Shown one piece after another: positions 8,292 through 16,781 of a stretch of 64,000 bases of DNA. The notes beneath the pieces are model-generated. The model saw only the letters and a program-made list of their open reading frames with translations, was not told the origin of the DNA and did not search any database. Every line of letters begins with the position of its first letter. Positions within the stretch are counted from its first letter, which is position 1. The translations under genes were made by a program, and so were the position numbers. Origin of the DNA: an uncultured Alphaproteobacteria bacterium (GTDB lineage Bacteria; Pseudomonadota; Alphaproteobacteria; Rhodobacterales; Rhodobacteraceae); assembly GCA_913031285.1 (NCBI GenBank), contig CAJWEI010000005.1:1-64000 (forward strand), given 5' to 3'.

Positions 8292-8849
8292 TTATCGCGG
8301 CGAGCGTTTTGCCAAAATCCTTTGCAAAGTTCTGCGGTGCATATTTAGACGCCTCGCTGTCTCGCTTACATTACGATCGCATAGCTCATAGACTCTCTGG
8401 ATATGCTCCCATCGCACGCGGTCGGCGCTCATCGGGTTTTCTGGAGGTGGTGGTAAATCATCATCTTTTGCCAGAAGTGCATTCATAACATCCGTGGCAT
8501 CAGCGGGTTTACTAAGATAATCTGTAGCCCCAATCTTAACGGCTGCGACTGCTGTCGCAATTGCTCCGTAACCGGTTAGAACAACTATGCGACAATTTGG
8601 TCTCCGCTCACGCAGAACTTCGACAACATCTAAACCGTTACCGTCCTCCAATCGCAAATCAACTACAGCATATGCAGGCGGACGTGCTGTGGAAATTGCT
8701 CGACCTGCGGCAACTGAGCCTGCTGTTTCAACTTCAAACCCTCTTTTTTCCATCGCTTTTGCAAGGCGACGCAAAAATGGTTCGTCATCATCAACTAACA
8801 GGAGTGTTTTATCAGACCCGATTTCATGCAGTTTTCGTTCAATTAGCAA
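8292..8849 (-). CDS. regA: redox response regulator RegA/ActR
   Basis: This 185-residue regulator has a receiver domain with LLVDDDEPFL (acidic pocket D20-D22), phospho-acceptor D64 (VVDLRLEDGNG), T92 (VLTGYG) and K114 (LSKPAD). A proline-rich linker (PPPPENP) follows, then a Fis-type helix-turn-helix (SETARRLNMHRRTLQRIL). This is the near-invariant form of RegA/PrrA/ActR, which controls respiration, CO2 and nitrogen fixation and photosynthesis genes in alphaproteobacteria. It is transcribed after senC and divergently from its kinase regB, the classic order. Identification is very secure. Confidence 0.96.
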   Translation of the reverse strand: MLIERKLHEIGSDKTLLLVDDDEPFLRRLAKAMEKRGFEVETAGSVAAGRAISTARPPAYAVVDLRLEDGNGLDVVEVLRERRPNCRIVVLTGYGAIATAVAAVKIGATDYLSKPADATDVMNALLAKDDDLPPPPENPMSADRVRWEHIQRVYELCDRNVSETARRLNMHRRTLQRILAKRSPR

Positions 8850-8919
8850 AGAAAATCTCCGATTTTATGCCTTCTTCAAGTACACAGTTAGTGTTTCGAC
8901 TAGCAATGGTCAAATGCTG

Positions 8920-9558
8920 CTATGAATTTTTGATGAAACAAGCGGCTTTTTCAGCAACTATTTTGGCACTTTGATCTCTCTTGAAGAATTCGACAAAGCC
9001 ATGTTCGGGCAATACGAGATAACTCATGGTTGAATGATCAACGAGATAAAATTCCTCGTCTTTGTTTGCATGGGATTTGTAATAAGTTCGATAGGCTTTG
9101 CTTACAGCTTTAATTTGTTCGATCGATCCTGTTAATCCAATCATTTTGGGATGAATGAGTTCGGCATATTCAGCCATGACCTTCGGCGTATCTCTCTGCG
9201 GATCTATGGTGATGAAAATTGGTGTTGCCGATGCTCCGGCCTGCGCAAGCAGGTCGACGACTTCACCGTTTCGAACGGTATCCAGAGGACAAACATCTGG
9301 ACAAAATGTATAACCAAAATAAATCAAAGTTGGTTCTGTTATTACGTCTTGATCTGTCACCGCCGCACCTCTTTCATCGATCAAGGTGAATGGACCGCCG
9401 ATGGATCCTGCACCTCCGGCGATGCGACTGCTTCGACACTTTGCAAATTGGTCGTTGCCTTTTGGTAGAAACGGCCAGTATGCAGAACTAATAAGCCACG
9501 TTCCAGTAACTAGTAAAACTAATCCAGATACAGCGTAAGTCAGAGTTGTTTTGGACAA
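8920..9558 (-). CDS. senC: SCO1/SenC copper chaperone
   Basis: This SCO-family protein delivers copper to the CuA or CuB site of cytochrome oxidase. It has one N-terminal membrane anchor, a thioredoxin fold with CPDVC (C86, C90 from my start) and the conserved copper ligand H175 (VDHSTMSY). The frame is open up to an ATG at 9654, but that would overlap the divergent regB start and leave no promoter room. I prefer a TTG start at 9558, preceded by AGGA at 7 bases, giving 212 residues (MSKTTLTYAVSG). The senC-regA versus regB arrangement is standard. Family is certain; the start is a judgement. Confidence 0.88.
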   Translation of the reverse strand: MSKTTLTYAVSGLVLLVTGTWLISSAYWPFLPKGNDQFAKCRSSRIAGGAGSIGGPFTLIDERGAAVTDQDVITEPTLIYFGYTFCPDVCPLDTVRNGEVVDLLAQAGASATPIFITIDPQRDTPKVMAEYAELIHPKMIGLTGSIEQIKAVSKAYRTYYKSHANKDEEFYLVDHSTMSYLVLPEHGFVEFFKRDQSAKIVAEKAACFIKNS

Positions 9559-9652
9559 ACATGATTTCCTATATGGTAAGGTAACACAACAAACTAGTAC
9601 CATTAAGGTAAATAAGGACAAGTGAAATTTACTTGACAAAGATGGAAAAGAC

Positions 9653-11038
9653 ATGAGCGACTTAATTCTAAGCCCTTTTTCCGCTCAGCGGCGCAGTAAC
9701 TGGGTTCGTCTTCGCACGATGATTTTGCTGAGATGGATGGCCATTGTTGGGCAACTGAGTGCGATCTTAATTGCAATCACTTTTTATAGGTTGCAGTTAG
9801 AATTAGCCTTGTGTCTGGTCGCAATCAGTATTTCAGTTTTTGGAAATCTATCTGCGATGCTAATTTTTCCAAAAAATAAAAGATTATCTGAATTTGAAAA
9901 CATGATGATGATCCTGTTTGATATTCTTCAACTGAGTTTTCTGTTGTACTTGACGGGCGGGCTGCAGAACCCATTCAGCATACTCTTGCTTGGTCCCGTA
10001 GCAGTTTCAGCCTCAGTTCTTACATTACGTTCCTCTCTTTTCCTGGGCGGCACAGCGATTGTGCTAGCGACTGTTCTTGCGGTTTATCATCTTCCTTTAA
10101 AAACCGAGCAAGGATTAATTTTTAGCATTCCTGACGTATTTGTTTTTGGAAATTGGATTGCTGTCATTATTGCGCTTCTTTTTCTGAGTGTGAACTCACG
10201 ATGGGTCACAAGTGAAATGAACGCTATGGGAGATGCTCTATTGGCAACCCAAATGGCGCTGAGCCGCGAGCAGCAGTTAACTGACCTGAATGGAGTGGTG
10301 GCTGCTGCAGCACATGAACTTGGTACGCCATTGGCGACTATTAAGCTGGCGAGTTCAGAACTGATGGAGGAGTTGCGGGCTAGACCTGAACTTTTTGAAG
10401 ATGCATCTTTAATCCGCGAACAAGCCGATAGGTGTCGCGACATCCTGAGGTCGATGGGCCGAAGTGGCAAAGCTGACCTTCATTTACGTGGTGCGCCAAT
10501 TAGCGATATTGTCAGGGAGGCAGCTGAGCCGCATCAAGGCAGAGGCGTCCTTATTCAAACCACTTTTGAGTGCGAGGAGGGAATGGAAACTCCACAACCA
10601 GTCATCCAGCGGCGTCCCGAGATTATACACGGACTTCGCAATATGGTTCAGAATGCAGTAGATTTTGGCACATCTAAGGTGCTGATAGAAGCCACTTGGG
10701 ACAACGAGCGATTGCACATTAGCATTCTGGATGATGGCCCTGGTTTTCCCTTGGCTATTCTCGATCGCATAGGCGATCCATTTATGGGGACGCGCAAGCC
10801 TGAAAATGATGGCACATTGCGGCCTGAGTATGAGGGAATGGGGCTTGGTCTCTTTATAGCAAAAACTCTTTTAGAGCGGACTGGGGCAGAACTGGACTTT
10901 TCAAATGGCGATCCGAAGAATGCAATATTGGCAAAAAAAGATTATTCTCAAGGTGCTCTCGTAGCAATCAGTTGGTCATTGCGCCTTGTTGAACAAAAAA
11001 CTGGGGCTCTTGGAGAAAATGAAGCATTAGTTTTCTAA
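9653..11038 (+). CDS. regB: redox sensor histidine kinase RegB/PrrB/ActS
   Basis: This 461-residue membrane kinase has about six transmembrane segments in residues 25-185. Between them lies the quinone-site motif GGLQNPF (102-108). The H-box is AAHELGTPLATIK with phospho-accepting H221, and the redox-active cysteine is C261 (DRCRDILRSMGR). ATP-binding boxes follow: RNMVQNAVDFG, LDDGPGFP and GMGLGLFIAK. All hallmark RegB residues are present, so redox sensing should be intact. It is divergent from senC-regA. The C-terminal tail after the last glycine box is slightly long (GALGENEALVF). Confidence 0.96.
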   Translation: MSDLILSPFSAQRRSNWVRLRTMILLRWMAIVGQLSAILIAITFYRLQLELALCLVAISISVFGNLSAMLIFPKNKRLSEFENMMMILFDILQLSFLLYLTGGLQNPFSILLLGPVAVSASVLTLRSSLFLGGTAIVLATVLAVYHLPLKTEQGLIFSIPDVFVFGNWIAVIIALLFLSVNSRWVTSEMNAMGDALLATQMALSREQQLTDLNGVVAAAAHELGTPLATIKLASSELMEELRARPELFEDASLIREQADRCRDILRSMGRSGKADLHLRGAPISDIVREAAEPHQGRGVLIQTTFECEEGMETPQPVIQRRPEIIHGLRNMVQNAVDFGTSKVLIEATWDNERLHISILDDGPGFPLAILDRIGDPFMGTRKPENDGTLRPEYEGMGLGLFIAKTLLERTGAELDFSNGDPKNAILAKKDYSQGALVAISWSLRLVEQKTGALGENEALVF

Positions 11039-11686
11039 AAGTAGCTTTCAAAACTTAAATAAAAACTCACTTATAACCCATAGATTTTCCACTAATGGTA
11101 AAGGCCAAATATGACTTTATTTACAGTAAAAAATCATTATTGGTATTTTCCTAATAGTAAAAGTGTTTCTGGTGATTTGGAGTCATCGATACGAAAAAGT
11201 AAAAACAATGTGCTAGATTTTACTGACGGCTTGCCAGAAATCACTACTGATCTCGACAGATGATAATGTTACAAATGTAAGGCACGAAGAAATTGAGTAT
11301 TCTGAAGAATTTATTGATAGTATTATCTTAATCAAAACTCAAGCTTTATTAACCTTTCGCTTTTAGGAGTGTCTAGCCCAATATAAAATTTATACGCCAA
11401 TGTCCTGAAAGGCTCTGGATCGCCTGATTGGGCCCATCTTACCTTAGTTGCATCTTACCGTATCTACGAGATAAAATATCATAGATACGGTAACTGATTT
11501 GACTTAGCAGCACTCCGGTCAGCAATTTAATTTTTTTTAATGCAAAACATTTCTAGCTCATTATAAAGGGCGAAACGGACCAATGTGGCAATCTTGGAGT
11601 ATATTGACGAAAAGCTCAGCACAAAACGGTGGCAAATTTCGCACAACCGTCTTGTGAAGGCTATTTCAGGCTGTCATCATAGGTTT
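11039..11686. other. gap between regB and tsaE with small frames and remnants
   Basis: There is no confident gene here. A 50-codon plus frame (ATG 11111 to TGA 11263, with AAAGG upstream) starts MTLFTVKNHYWYFPNSKSVS and is unrecognised. On the minus strand, 11332-11454 is open and reads KVRWAQSGDPEPF then ERLIKLEF. This faintly resembles the C-terminal end of SRPBCC-family proteins and may be a relic. A 12-bp perfect inverted repeat lies at 11455-11493. The tsaE frame is open back to a GTG at 11585, but I start it at 11687. Confidence 0.35.
11455..11493. repeat. 12-bp perfect inverted repeat before tsaE
   Basis: TTACCGTATCTA (11455-11466) and TAGATACGGTAA (11482-11493) are perfect reverse complements separated by 15 bases. 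No T-run follows on either side, so a simple terminator is unlikely. An operator or leader hairpin upstream of the tsaE-addA operon is possible. Confidence 0.55.
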
Positions 11687-12163
11687 ATGGTAGGATACCA
11701 CCAGAAAATAAGTCTTTTTAGTGAAGCAGATACTCAGCGTTTAGCAAAACGTATAGGTCAGTTGCTAATGCCTGGCGATGTGATTTTGCTGAGGGGTGAA
11801 ATTGGGTCAGGCAAGAGTTTTTTTGTCCGTGCATTGATCCAGTCTTTGCAGGATATGCCGGAAGATGTACCCTCACCAACTTTCACGCTGATTCAAACAT
11901 ATATCACAAAAATTGGTGAAATCTGGCATGCGGATCTTTATCGATTGACAGCCCCTTGTGAGATTGATGAACTTGGGCTGTTAGACGCTTTCGAAACAGC
12001 GATCACATTGGTAGAATGGCCAGAAATCTTATCACTAGTTGCCCCTTCATCGTCGCTATATTTAGATTTTAAGGTTCACCAAGATGGTTTGATAAGAGAC
12101 CTTAGTTTATCTTCAAAGTCTTCGAATTGGTCCAATCGCTTGGGGCAACAGAATGACATTTAA
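11687..12163 (+). CDS. tsaE: tRNA threonylcarbamoyladenosine ATPase TsaE
   Basis: TsaE is the P-loop ATPase that works with TsaB/TsaD to make t6A37 in tRNA. The protein has the Walker A GEIGSGKS (residues 37-44 from my start), the PSPTFTLIQTY segment, the HADLYRL strand and the LVEWPE Trp-Pro motif. All are diagnostic for TsaE. The frame extends upstream to a GTG at 11585, but those 34 residues do not resemble TsaE, and starting at ATG 11687 gives a normal length of 158 residues. It overlaps the next gene by 11 bases and heads the operon tsaE-amgK-murU-addB-addA. Confidence 0.93.
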   Translation: MVGYHQKISLFSEADTQRLAKRIGQLLMPGDVILLRGEIGSGKSFFVRALIQSLQDMPEDVPSPTFTLIQTYITKIGEIWHADLYRLTAPCEIDELGLLDAFETAITLVEWPEILSLVAPSSSLYLDFKVHQDGLIRDLSLSSKSSNWSNRLGQQNDI

Positions 12164-13151
12164 GGGAGATGCCCAGGTACAGTCCTTTCTAGAGGCTCAT
12201 GGGTGGGCTAATTGTGATATCAAAGTCCTGGTCGCAGATGCCTCTATGCGGCAGTACTTTCGACTTAAGCTAGGTGCTAAATCTGCGATTCTTATGGATG
12301 CGCGAAGGTCAAGCCAGCAAGAGACACAAAGATTTTGTCAAATTTCTAGTTGGTTGAAAAACCATGGGCTTAAACCACCGGGCATAATGGCACAAAACGT
12401 CAGTGTGGGATTATTGTTGTTAGAGGATTTTGGCGACGATCTCTTTGCTCACATCATGGAGCATGATTCTTTACAAATAAGACCGCTTTATAAGATTGGG
12501 CTTGAGATGCTGATACACTTAAGGAGCATGCCATTGCCGACCTCGCTCGGCCAACCGAGCTCAAACGACCTTGTAGAAATGGTATCTCCGTTTTGGGATA
12601 ATTATGATGGTGCTGCTGAATTGAAAATGGCTGTCCGTCGATCGATAAATCGGACTTTACAGAAAATTCTGAAATGTTTGGATAATGGACCAAAGGTTTT
12701 AGCTCTGCGTGATTGCCATGCTGAAAACCTTATTATAATCGCTGGAAAATCTGGACTTGACGCTGTCGGATTGCTTGATTTTCAAGACGCTTTTATCTGT
12801 CATCCTGCCTATGATCTTGTCTCACTTTTACAAGATGCCAGGAGAGATGTTCCCCCTGATTTAGAGCGTGAGATGCTGAACTATTACCTACTCTTATCCC
12901 AAGACGACCCAGCCTGTTTCATAAAAGCATATCGTATTTTGGGAGTACAAAGGAATTTGCGCATTCTTGGAGTATTCAGCGCCCTTGCTGCACAAGGGGG
13001 TAAAAGAAGGTATCTGCATCTACAGCCCCGTGTTTGTGCTTATGTGCGTCGAAATCTTGTCCATCCAGTATTTGATGACCTGCGTGATGATTTGGGGCCT
13101 TTATTAAAAGGATCAATGGGTCAACCCTTACAAAGAGGTTCACATGGTTGA
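12153..13151 (+). CDS. amgK: aminoglycoside-phosphotransferase-fold sugar kinase (AmgK-like)
   Basis: This 332-residue kinase has the APH fold. The N lobe ends around LLLLEDFGDDLF, and the catalytic loop is LRDCHAENL, with metal-binding LLDFQDA and HPAYDLVSLLQDARRD after it. It overlaps tsaE by 11 bases and murU by 8 bases. That position, between tsaE and a MurU-type nucleotidyltransferase, matches AmgK, the anomeric kinase that phosphorylates MurNAc/GlcNAc in the peptidoglycan-recycling shortcut to UDP-MurNAc. AmgK is known from Pseudomonas and Caulobacter. The assignment rests on family plus context. Confidence 0.82.
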   Translation: MTFKGDAQVQSFLEAHGWANCDIKVLVADASMRQYFRLKLGAKSAILMDARRSSQQETQRFCQISSWLKNHGLKPPGIMAQNVSVGLLLLEDFGDDLFAHIMEHDSLQIRPLYKIGLEMLIHLRSMPLPTSLGQPSSNDLVEMVSPFWDNYDGAAELKMAVRRSINRTLQKILKCLDNGPKVLALRDCHAENLIIIAGKSGLDAVGLLDFQDAFICHPAYDLVSLLQDARRDVPPDLEREMLNYYLLLSQDDPACFIKAYRILGVQRNLRILGVFSALAAQGGKRRYLHLQPRVCAYVRRNLVHPVFDDLRDDLGPLLKGSMGQPLQRGSHG

Positions 13152-13839
13152 AATGTCGGTTATGGTTTTCGCCGCGGGTTTTGGAAAGAGAATGGGCGCT
13201 TTGACGAAGGATCGGCCAAAACCTTTGCTTAAGGTTTGTGGCCTCCCTCTTATTGATCATGCGCTGGCGCTGACAGATGGGATAGATAAACGGTCCGTTG
13301 TCGTGAATACCCACTACAAGCATGAAATGCTTAAAGCTCATCTCTTCAAGGCGCCAATAAAAATAAATTCAGAGTTTCCTGATATTCTTGAGACAGGCGG
13401 TGGGCTAAAAGCCGCCTTGCCTATGTTACAAACCAATCCCGTGGTCACATTGAATTCCGATGCGGTTTGGGCTGGAAAAAACCCTTTGCAAGAACTTATC
13501 AGTCATTGGGATAGTTCACGAATGGATGCGCTTCTTTTGTGCATTCCTCCCGCGCGAAGATATGGGTATAAAGGTTCAGGTGATTTCTTAATAAATGCTC
13601 AAGGCGTACTATGCCGAGAAGGAGATTTGGTTTATTCTGGCGCTCAGATTATAAAAACAGGTCTTCTGGGCCAAATAGATGATAAGGCATTTTCGCTAAA
13701 CCGCCTATGGGACTTTATGCTAAAAAAGAAGACGCTATTTGGAATGATCTATTCTGGTCTTTGGTGTGATGTTGGGACACCTGAGGGCATTATAGAAGCG
13801 GAACATATGTTCTTGAAAAAGACATTAAACGATCAGTGA
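13144..13839 (+). CDS. murU: MurNAc-1-phosphate uridylyltransferase-like nucleotidyltransferase
   Basis: This 231-residue nucleotidyltransferase opens with the signature VFAAGFGKRMGALTKDRPKPLLKV, split here across the nucleotide-binding loop and the catalytic Lys. It continues with TLNSDAVW (metal-binding Asp) and ends with LWCDVGTPEGI. The size and sequence fit MurU, which joins UTP and MurNAc-1-phosphate made by AmgK. The gene overlaps amgK by 8 bases and addB by 4. Plain sugar-nucleotidyltransferase activity on other sugars cannot be excluded, but the AmgK partner makes MurU the best call. Confidence 0.83.
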   Translation: MVEMSVMVFAAGFGKRMGALTKDRPKPLLKVCGLPLIDHALALTDGIDKRSVVVNTHYKHEMLKAHLFKAPIKINSEFPDILETGGGLKAALPMLQTNPVVTLNSDAVWAGKNPLQELISHWDSSRMDALLLCIPPARRYGYKGSGDFLINAQGVLCREGDLVYSGAQIIKTGLLGQIDDKAFSLNRLWDFMLKKKTLFGMIYSGLWCDVGTPEGIIEAEHMFLKKTLNDQ

Positions 13840-16781
13840 TGGTGAATTTTAAAACTCATAAAATTTTTGGTCTGCCTCCAGGTGCTGACTTCCCGAAGGC
13901 ATTGGTGGATGGAGTTTGCGCTCATTTCAAAGATATTCCGCCCCACCGCATGGCTCAGGCGCATATCATTTTAAATACTGAACGTATGTTGAGACGTGTC
14001 AAAAAACTATTTTCGGAAAAGCCAAATATTTTCCATCCAAAGTTACACCTCCTCACCAACCTTGCAGCTTTTTCAGACATTCAAGACTTTCAAAAACCTG
14101 TCTCACCCTTGGTTGCCCGCTTTGAATTAATTGAGCTAATTGATCATCTGATTACAGCAGAGCCAAACTTGGCGGCGAGGGCCTCTCTGTTTAGCTTGTC
14201 AGACAGTCTTGCCAGCCTGATTGATGAAATGCAGGGCGAAGGTGTGTTACCAGAATCGATTACTCAACTTGATGTTACCGATCACTCTGGTCACTGGGAG
14301 CGAGCAAAAAACTTTTTCTCAATTGCTCACGAATATCTAAAAGTCCGTGAACTAACTCCGGATAAAGAACGTCTGCAAAGATTAACGGTAGAACGTATCT
14401 GCGATCGTTGGCAGTATAAACCGCTTAGTCAGATTGTTATTCTTGCTGGTTCGACGGGCTCTCGTGGAACAACTTTGAAGTTGATGAAGTCAGTTTTGCA
14501 GTTGCCAAAGGGTGTGCTTTTATTACCTGGGTTTGACTTTGATCTACCAGCAAGTGCCTGGCGGCAGTTTGAAAACCCGCTGACAAGCGAAGATCATCCA
14601 CAGGCTCGATTTGCAAAAATTCTTTTGGATACCAAAACTAATCCCAATAGTGTTCAGCTTTGGAATGCGCAAACGGCTCCTTGCCCCGAGCGCAATGCTT
14701 TGGTTTCTCTGGCGCTAAGGCCTGCGCCAGTGACGGATACGTGGCTGGCCGAGGGGCCGGCTTTGGTATCTTTAGAAAAAGCCACAAAAAGTGTCACTCT
14801 GCTGGAAGCAACCTCGCCGCGTCACGAAGCGCTTGCTATTTCGATCAGGCTGCGTGAAGCAGTGCAAGAGGGAAAAACCGCTGCTCTGATTTCGCCAGAC
14901 CGTCAGCTTACACGACAAGTCACCTCAGCTCTTGAACGCTGGGAAATTATTCCTGATGACAGTGCCGGTATTCCCCTAAACTTAACGGCACCAGGGCGGT
15001 TTTTGCGTCATATTTGTGCTTTGATGGTCAAAGAACTAACGACACCCCAATTATTGGGCATTTTGAAACATCCCCTGACCCACAGTAGTAGTGGGCGTAA
15101 TGTCCATTTGCTTTTAACGCGCGAATTGGAGCTTTTTCTGCGCAAGAAGCGGCTTCCGTTTCCGCTGGAAAAAACACTTAAGACTTGGTCGAAAGATCAA
15201 AAAAAACCGGAGGCGGCCGCATGGGTTAAATGGCTTGTCAAAAATTTCTTGAACAAACCAGTTCTCACCTCAGAAAGCTTTCGCAGTCTATTTGATAAAC
15301 ACTCTAGATTGGCAACAGAAATTGCTGCTGGCTATGATCCTGATCCTGAAAAACCAACGGGACTGTTATGGGTGGAAAAAGCTGGTAAAGAAGCGGCAAA
15401 GGTATTTGAAACTATAGCGGCTGCAGCTGATCATGGTGGGATTATAGCTGCGCGTGACTACGCAGATATTGTTGGCTCTATTCTTTCTGACAGCGAAGAG
15501 CGTGATCCTGTTAAAGCCCACCCTCAGATTCTAATTTGGGGAACGCTCGAGGCTCGAGTGCAGGGGGCTGATCTTGTGATACTGGGGGGGTTAAACGAAG
15601 GAAGTTGGCCTAAATCACCCAATCCAGATCCATGGCTGAACCGATCCATGCGTCAAAGCGCTGGGCTCTTACTGCCAGAGCGCCAGATAGGCTTGTCAGC
15701 GCATGATTTTCAACAGGCTATTGCTGTAGGTACTGTTTGGTTAACGCGTGCGAAAAGAGATGATGATGCCGAGACAGTTCCCTCTAGGTGGTTGAACCGT
15801 ATTATTAATCTTTTGGCTGGTCTGGATCATAATAAAGGGCCTGAGAGATTATTGGAGATGCAGCGGCGCGGAGAAAGGTATCTGAAAATTGTACAAAACA
15901 TGGAAGAGACAAGTACCAGTGAGGCGGCTAAGCGGCCGTCCCCGCGTCCCCCAGTTTCGGTAAGGCCGACCCGCCTTTCTGTGACTGAGATCAAAACACT
16001 TATTCGTGATCCATATGCGATTTATGCCAAGCATATTTTGGGTCTTTGCCGCCTGGAAAACCTTGAAACTGTCCCTGACCCTAGGCTTCGCGGCGAAATC
16101 ACGCATAACGCATTTGAGAAATTTGTAAGAATTTGGGGGGATATTGCTCCGCAGGATCGCAGAGATAAACTAATAGAAATTTTCTTGGACGAACTATTTC
16201 AAAATGCGCCTTGGGCCGTGACTCGTCTTTTTTGGCGCTCGCGTGTCGAAGCTTTGGTTGATTGGTTTTTACAGATGGAGGAATTGAGGCAAGGTCATTT
16301 TGCCGAGGGTTTTTTTGAGGAGACAGGGAAGATTTTTCTGGCCGAACAAAACCTGACACTGGTTTCACGTGCGGACCGCATACATCGACATAAGGATGGA
16401 ACAATTGGTCTTTATGATTATAAGGCTGGCGCTGTGCCAACCAAAAAGCAGCAACAGACTTTTGATAAACAGCTTTATTTAATGGCGGCCATTGCCGAAA
16501 ATGGTGGGTTTGAAAAACTAGGTAGTGCTTCTGTCTCAAAAGCTGCTTTTATCGGTCTGGGGTCATCGCAAAAGGAAGAAAATGCACCGTTTGATGAAGA
16601 GCCCCTTTCTGAGGCGTGGGGTAAGTTCAAAAGTCTCATTTCTACTTATCGAAATCCAGATCAGGGCTATACACCAAGGCGGGCACTTTTTAGCACGAGT
16701 GATATTTCTGACTATGACCAGCTGTCGCGCTATGGAGAATGGGAAATTGCTGATAGTGCAGTTGCGGAGGATTTGATATGA
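13836..16781 (+). CDS. addB: double-strand-break repair protein AddB
   Basis: This 981-residue protein is the AddB subunit of the alphaproteobacterial AddAB helicase-nuclease, which resects DNA ends for RecA. It shows the AddB-specific ILAGSTGSRGTTLKLMK region in the N half and GLNEGSWP in the middle. The C-terminal PD-(D/E)XK nuclease core reads LVSRADRIHRHKDG then GLYDYKAGAVP, with D and K in place. Length is normal for alphaproteobacteria. It overlaps murU by 4 bases and addA by 4, so translation is coupled and the two subunits are made together. Confidence 0.95.
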   Translation: MMVNFKTHKIFGLPPGADFPKALVDGVCAHFKDIPPHRMAQAHIILNTERMLRRVKKLFSEKPNIFHPKLHLLTNLAAFSDIQDFQKPVSPLVARFELIELIDHLITAEPNLAARASLFSLSDSLASLIDEMQGEGVLPESITQLDVTDHSGHWERAKNFFSIAHEYLKVRELTPDKERLQRLTVERICDRWQYKPLSQIVILAGSTGSRGTTLKLMKSVLQLPKGVLLLPGFDFDLPASAWRQFENPLTSEDHPQARFAKILLDTKTNPNSVQLWNAQTAPCPERNALVSLALRPAPVTDTWLAEGPALVSLEKATKSVTLLEATSPRHEALAISIRLREAVQEGKTAALISPDRQLTRQVTSALERWEIIPDDSAGIPLNLTAPGRFLRHICALMVKELTTPQLLGILKHPLTHSSSGRNVHLLLTRELELFLRKKRLPFPLEKTLKTWSKDQKKPEAAAWVKWLVKNFLNKPVLTSESFRSLFDKHSRLATEIAAGYDPDPEKPTGLLWVEKAGKEAAKVFETIAAAADHGGIIAARDYADIVGSILSDSEERDPVKAHPQILIWGTLEARVQGADLVILGGLNEGSWPKSPNPDPWLNRSMRQSAGLLLPERQIGLSAHDFQQAIAVGTVWLTRAKRDDDAETVPSRWLNRIINLLAGLDHNKGPERLLEMQRRGERYLKIVQNMEETSTSEAAKRPSPRPPVSVRPTRLSVTEIKTLIRDPYAIYAKHILGLCRLENLETVPDPRLRGEITHNAFEKFVRIWGDIAPQDRRDKLIEIFLDELFQNAPWAVTRLFWRSRVEALVDWFLQMEELRQGHFAEGFFEETGKIFLAEQNLTLVSRADRIHRHKDGTIGLYDYKAGAVPTKKQQQTFDKQLYLMAAIAENGGFEKLGSASVSKAAFIGLGSSQKEENAPFDEEPLSEAWGKFKSLISTYRNPDQGYTPRRALFSTSDISDYDQLSRYGEWEIADSAVAEDLI

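Noticed and set aside
9559-9654. SenC extended to an ATG at 9654
   Set aside because: It would overlap the divergent regB start and remove the promoter space. The extra residues do not look like a SenC N-terminus.
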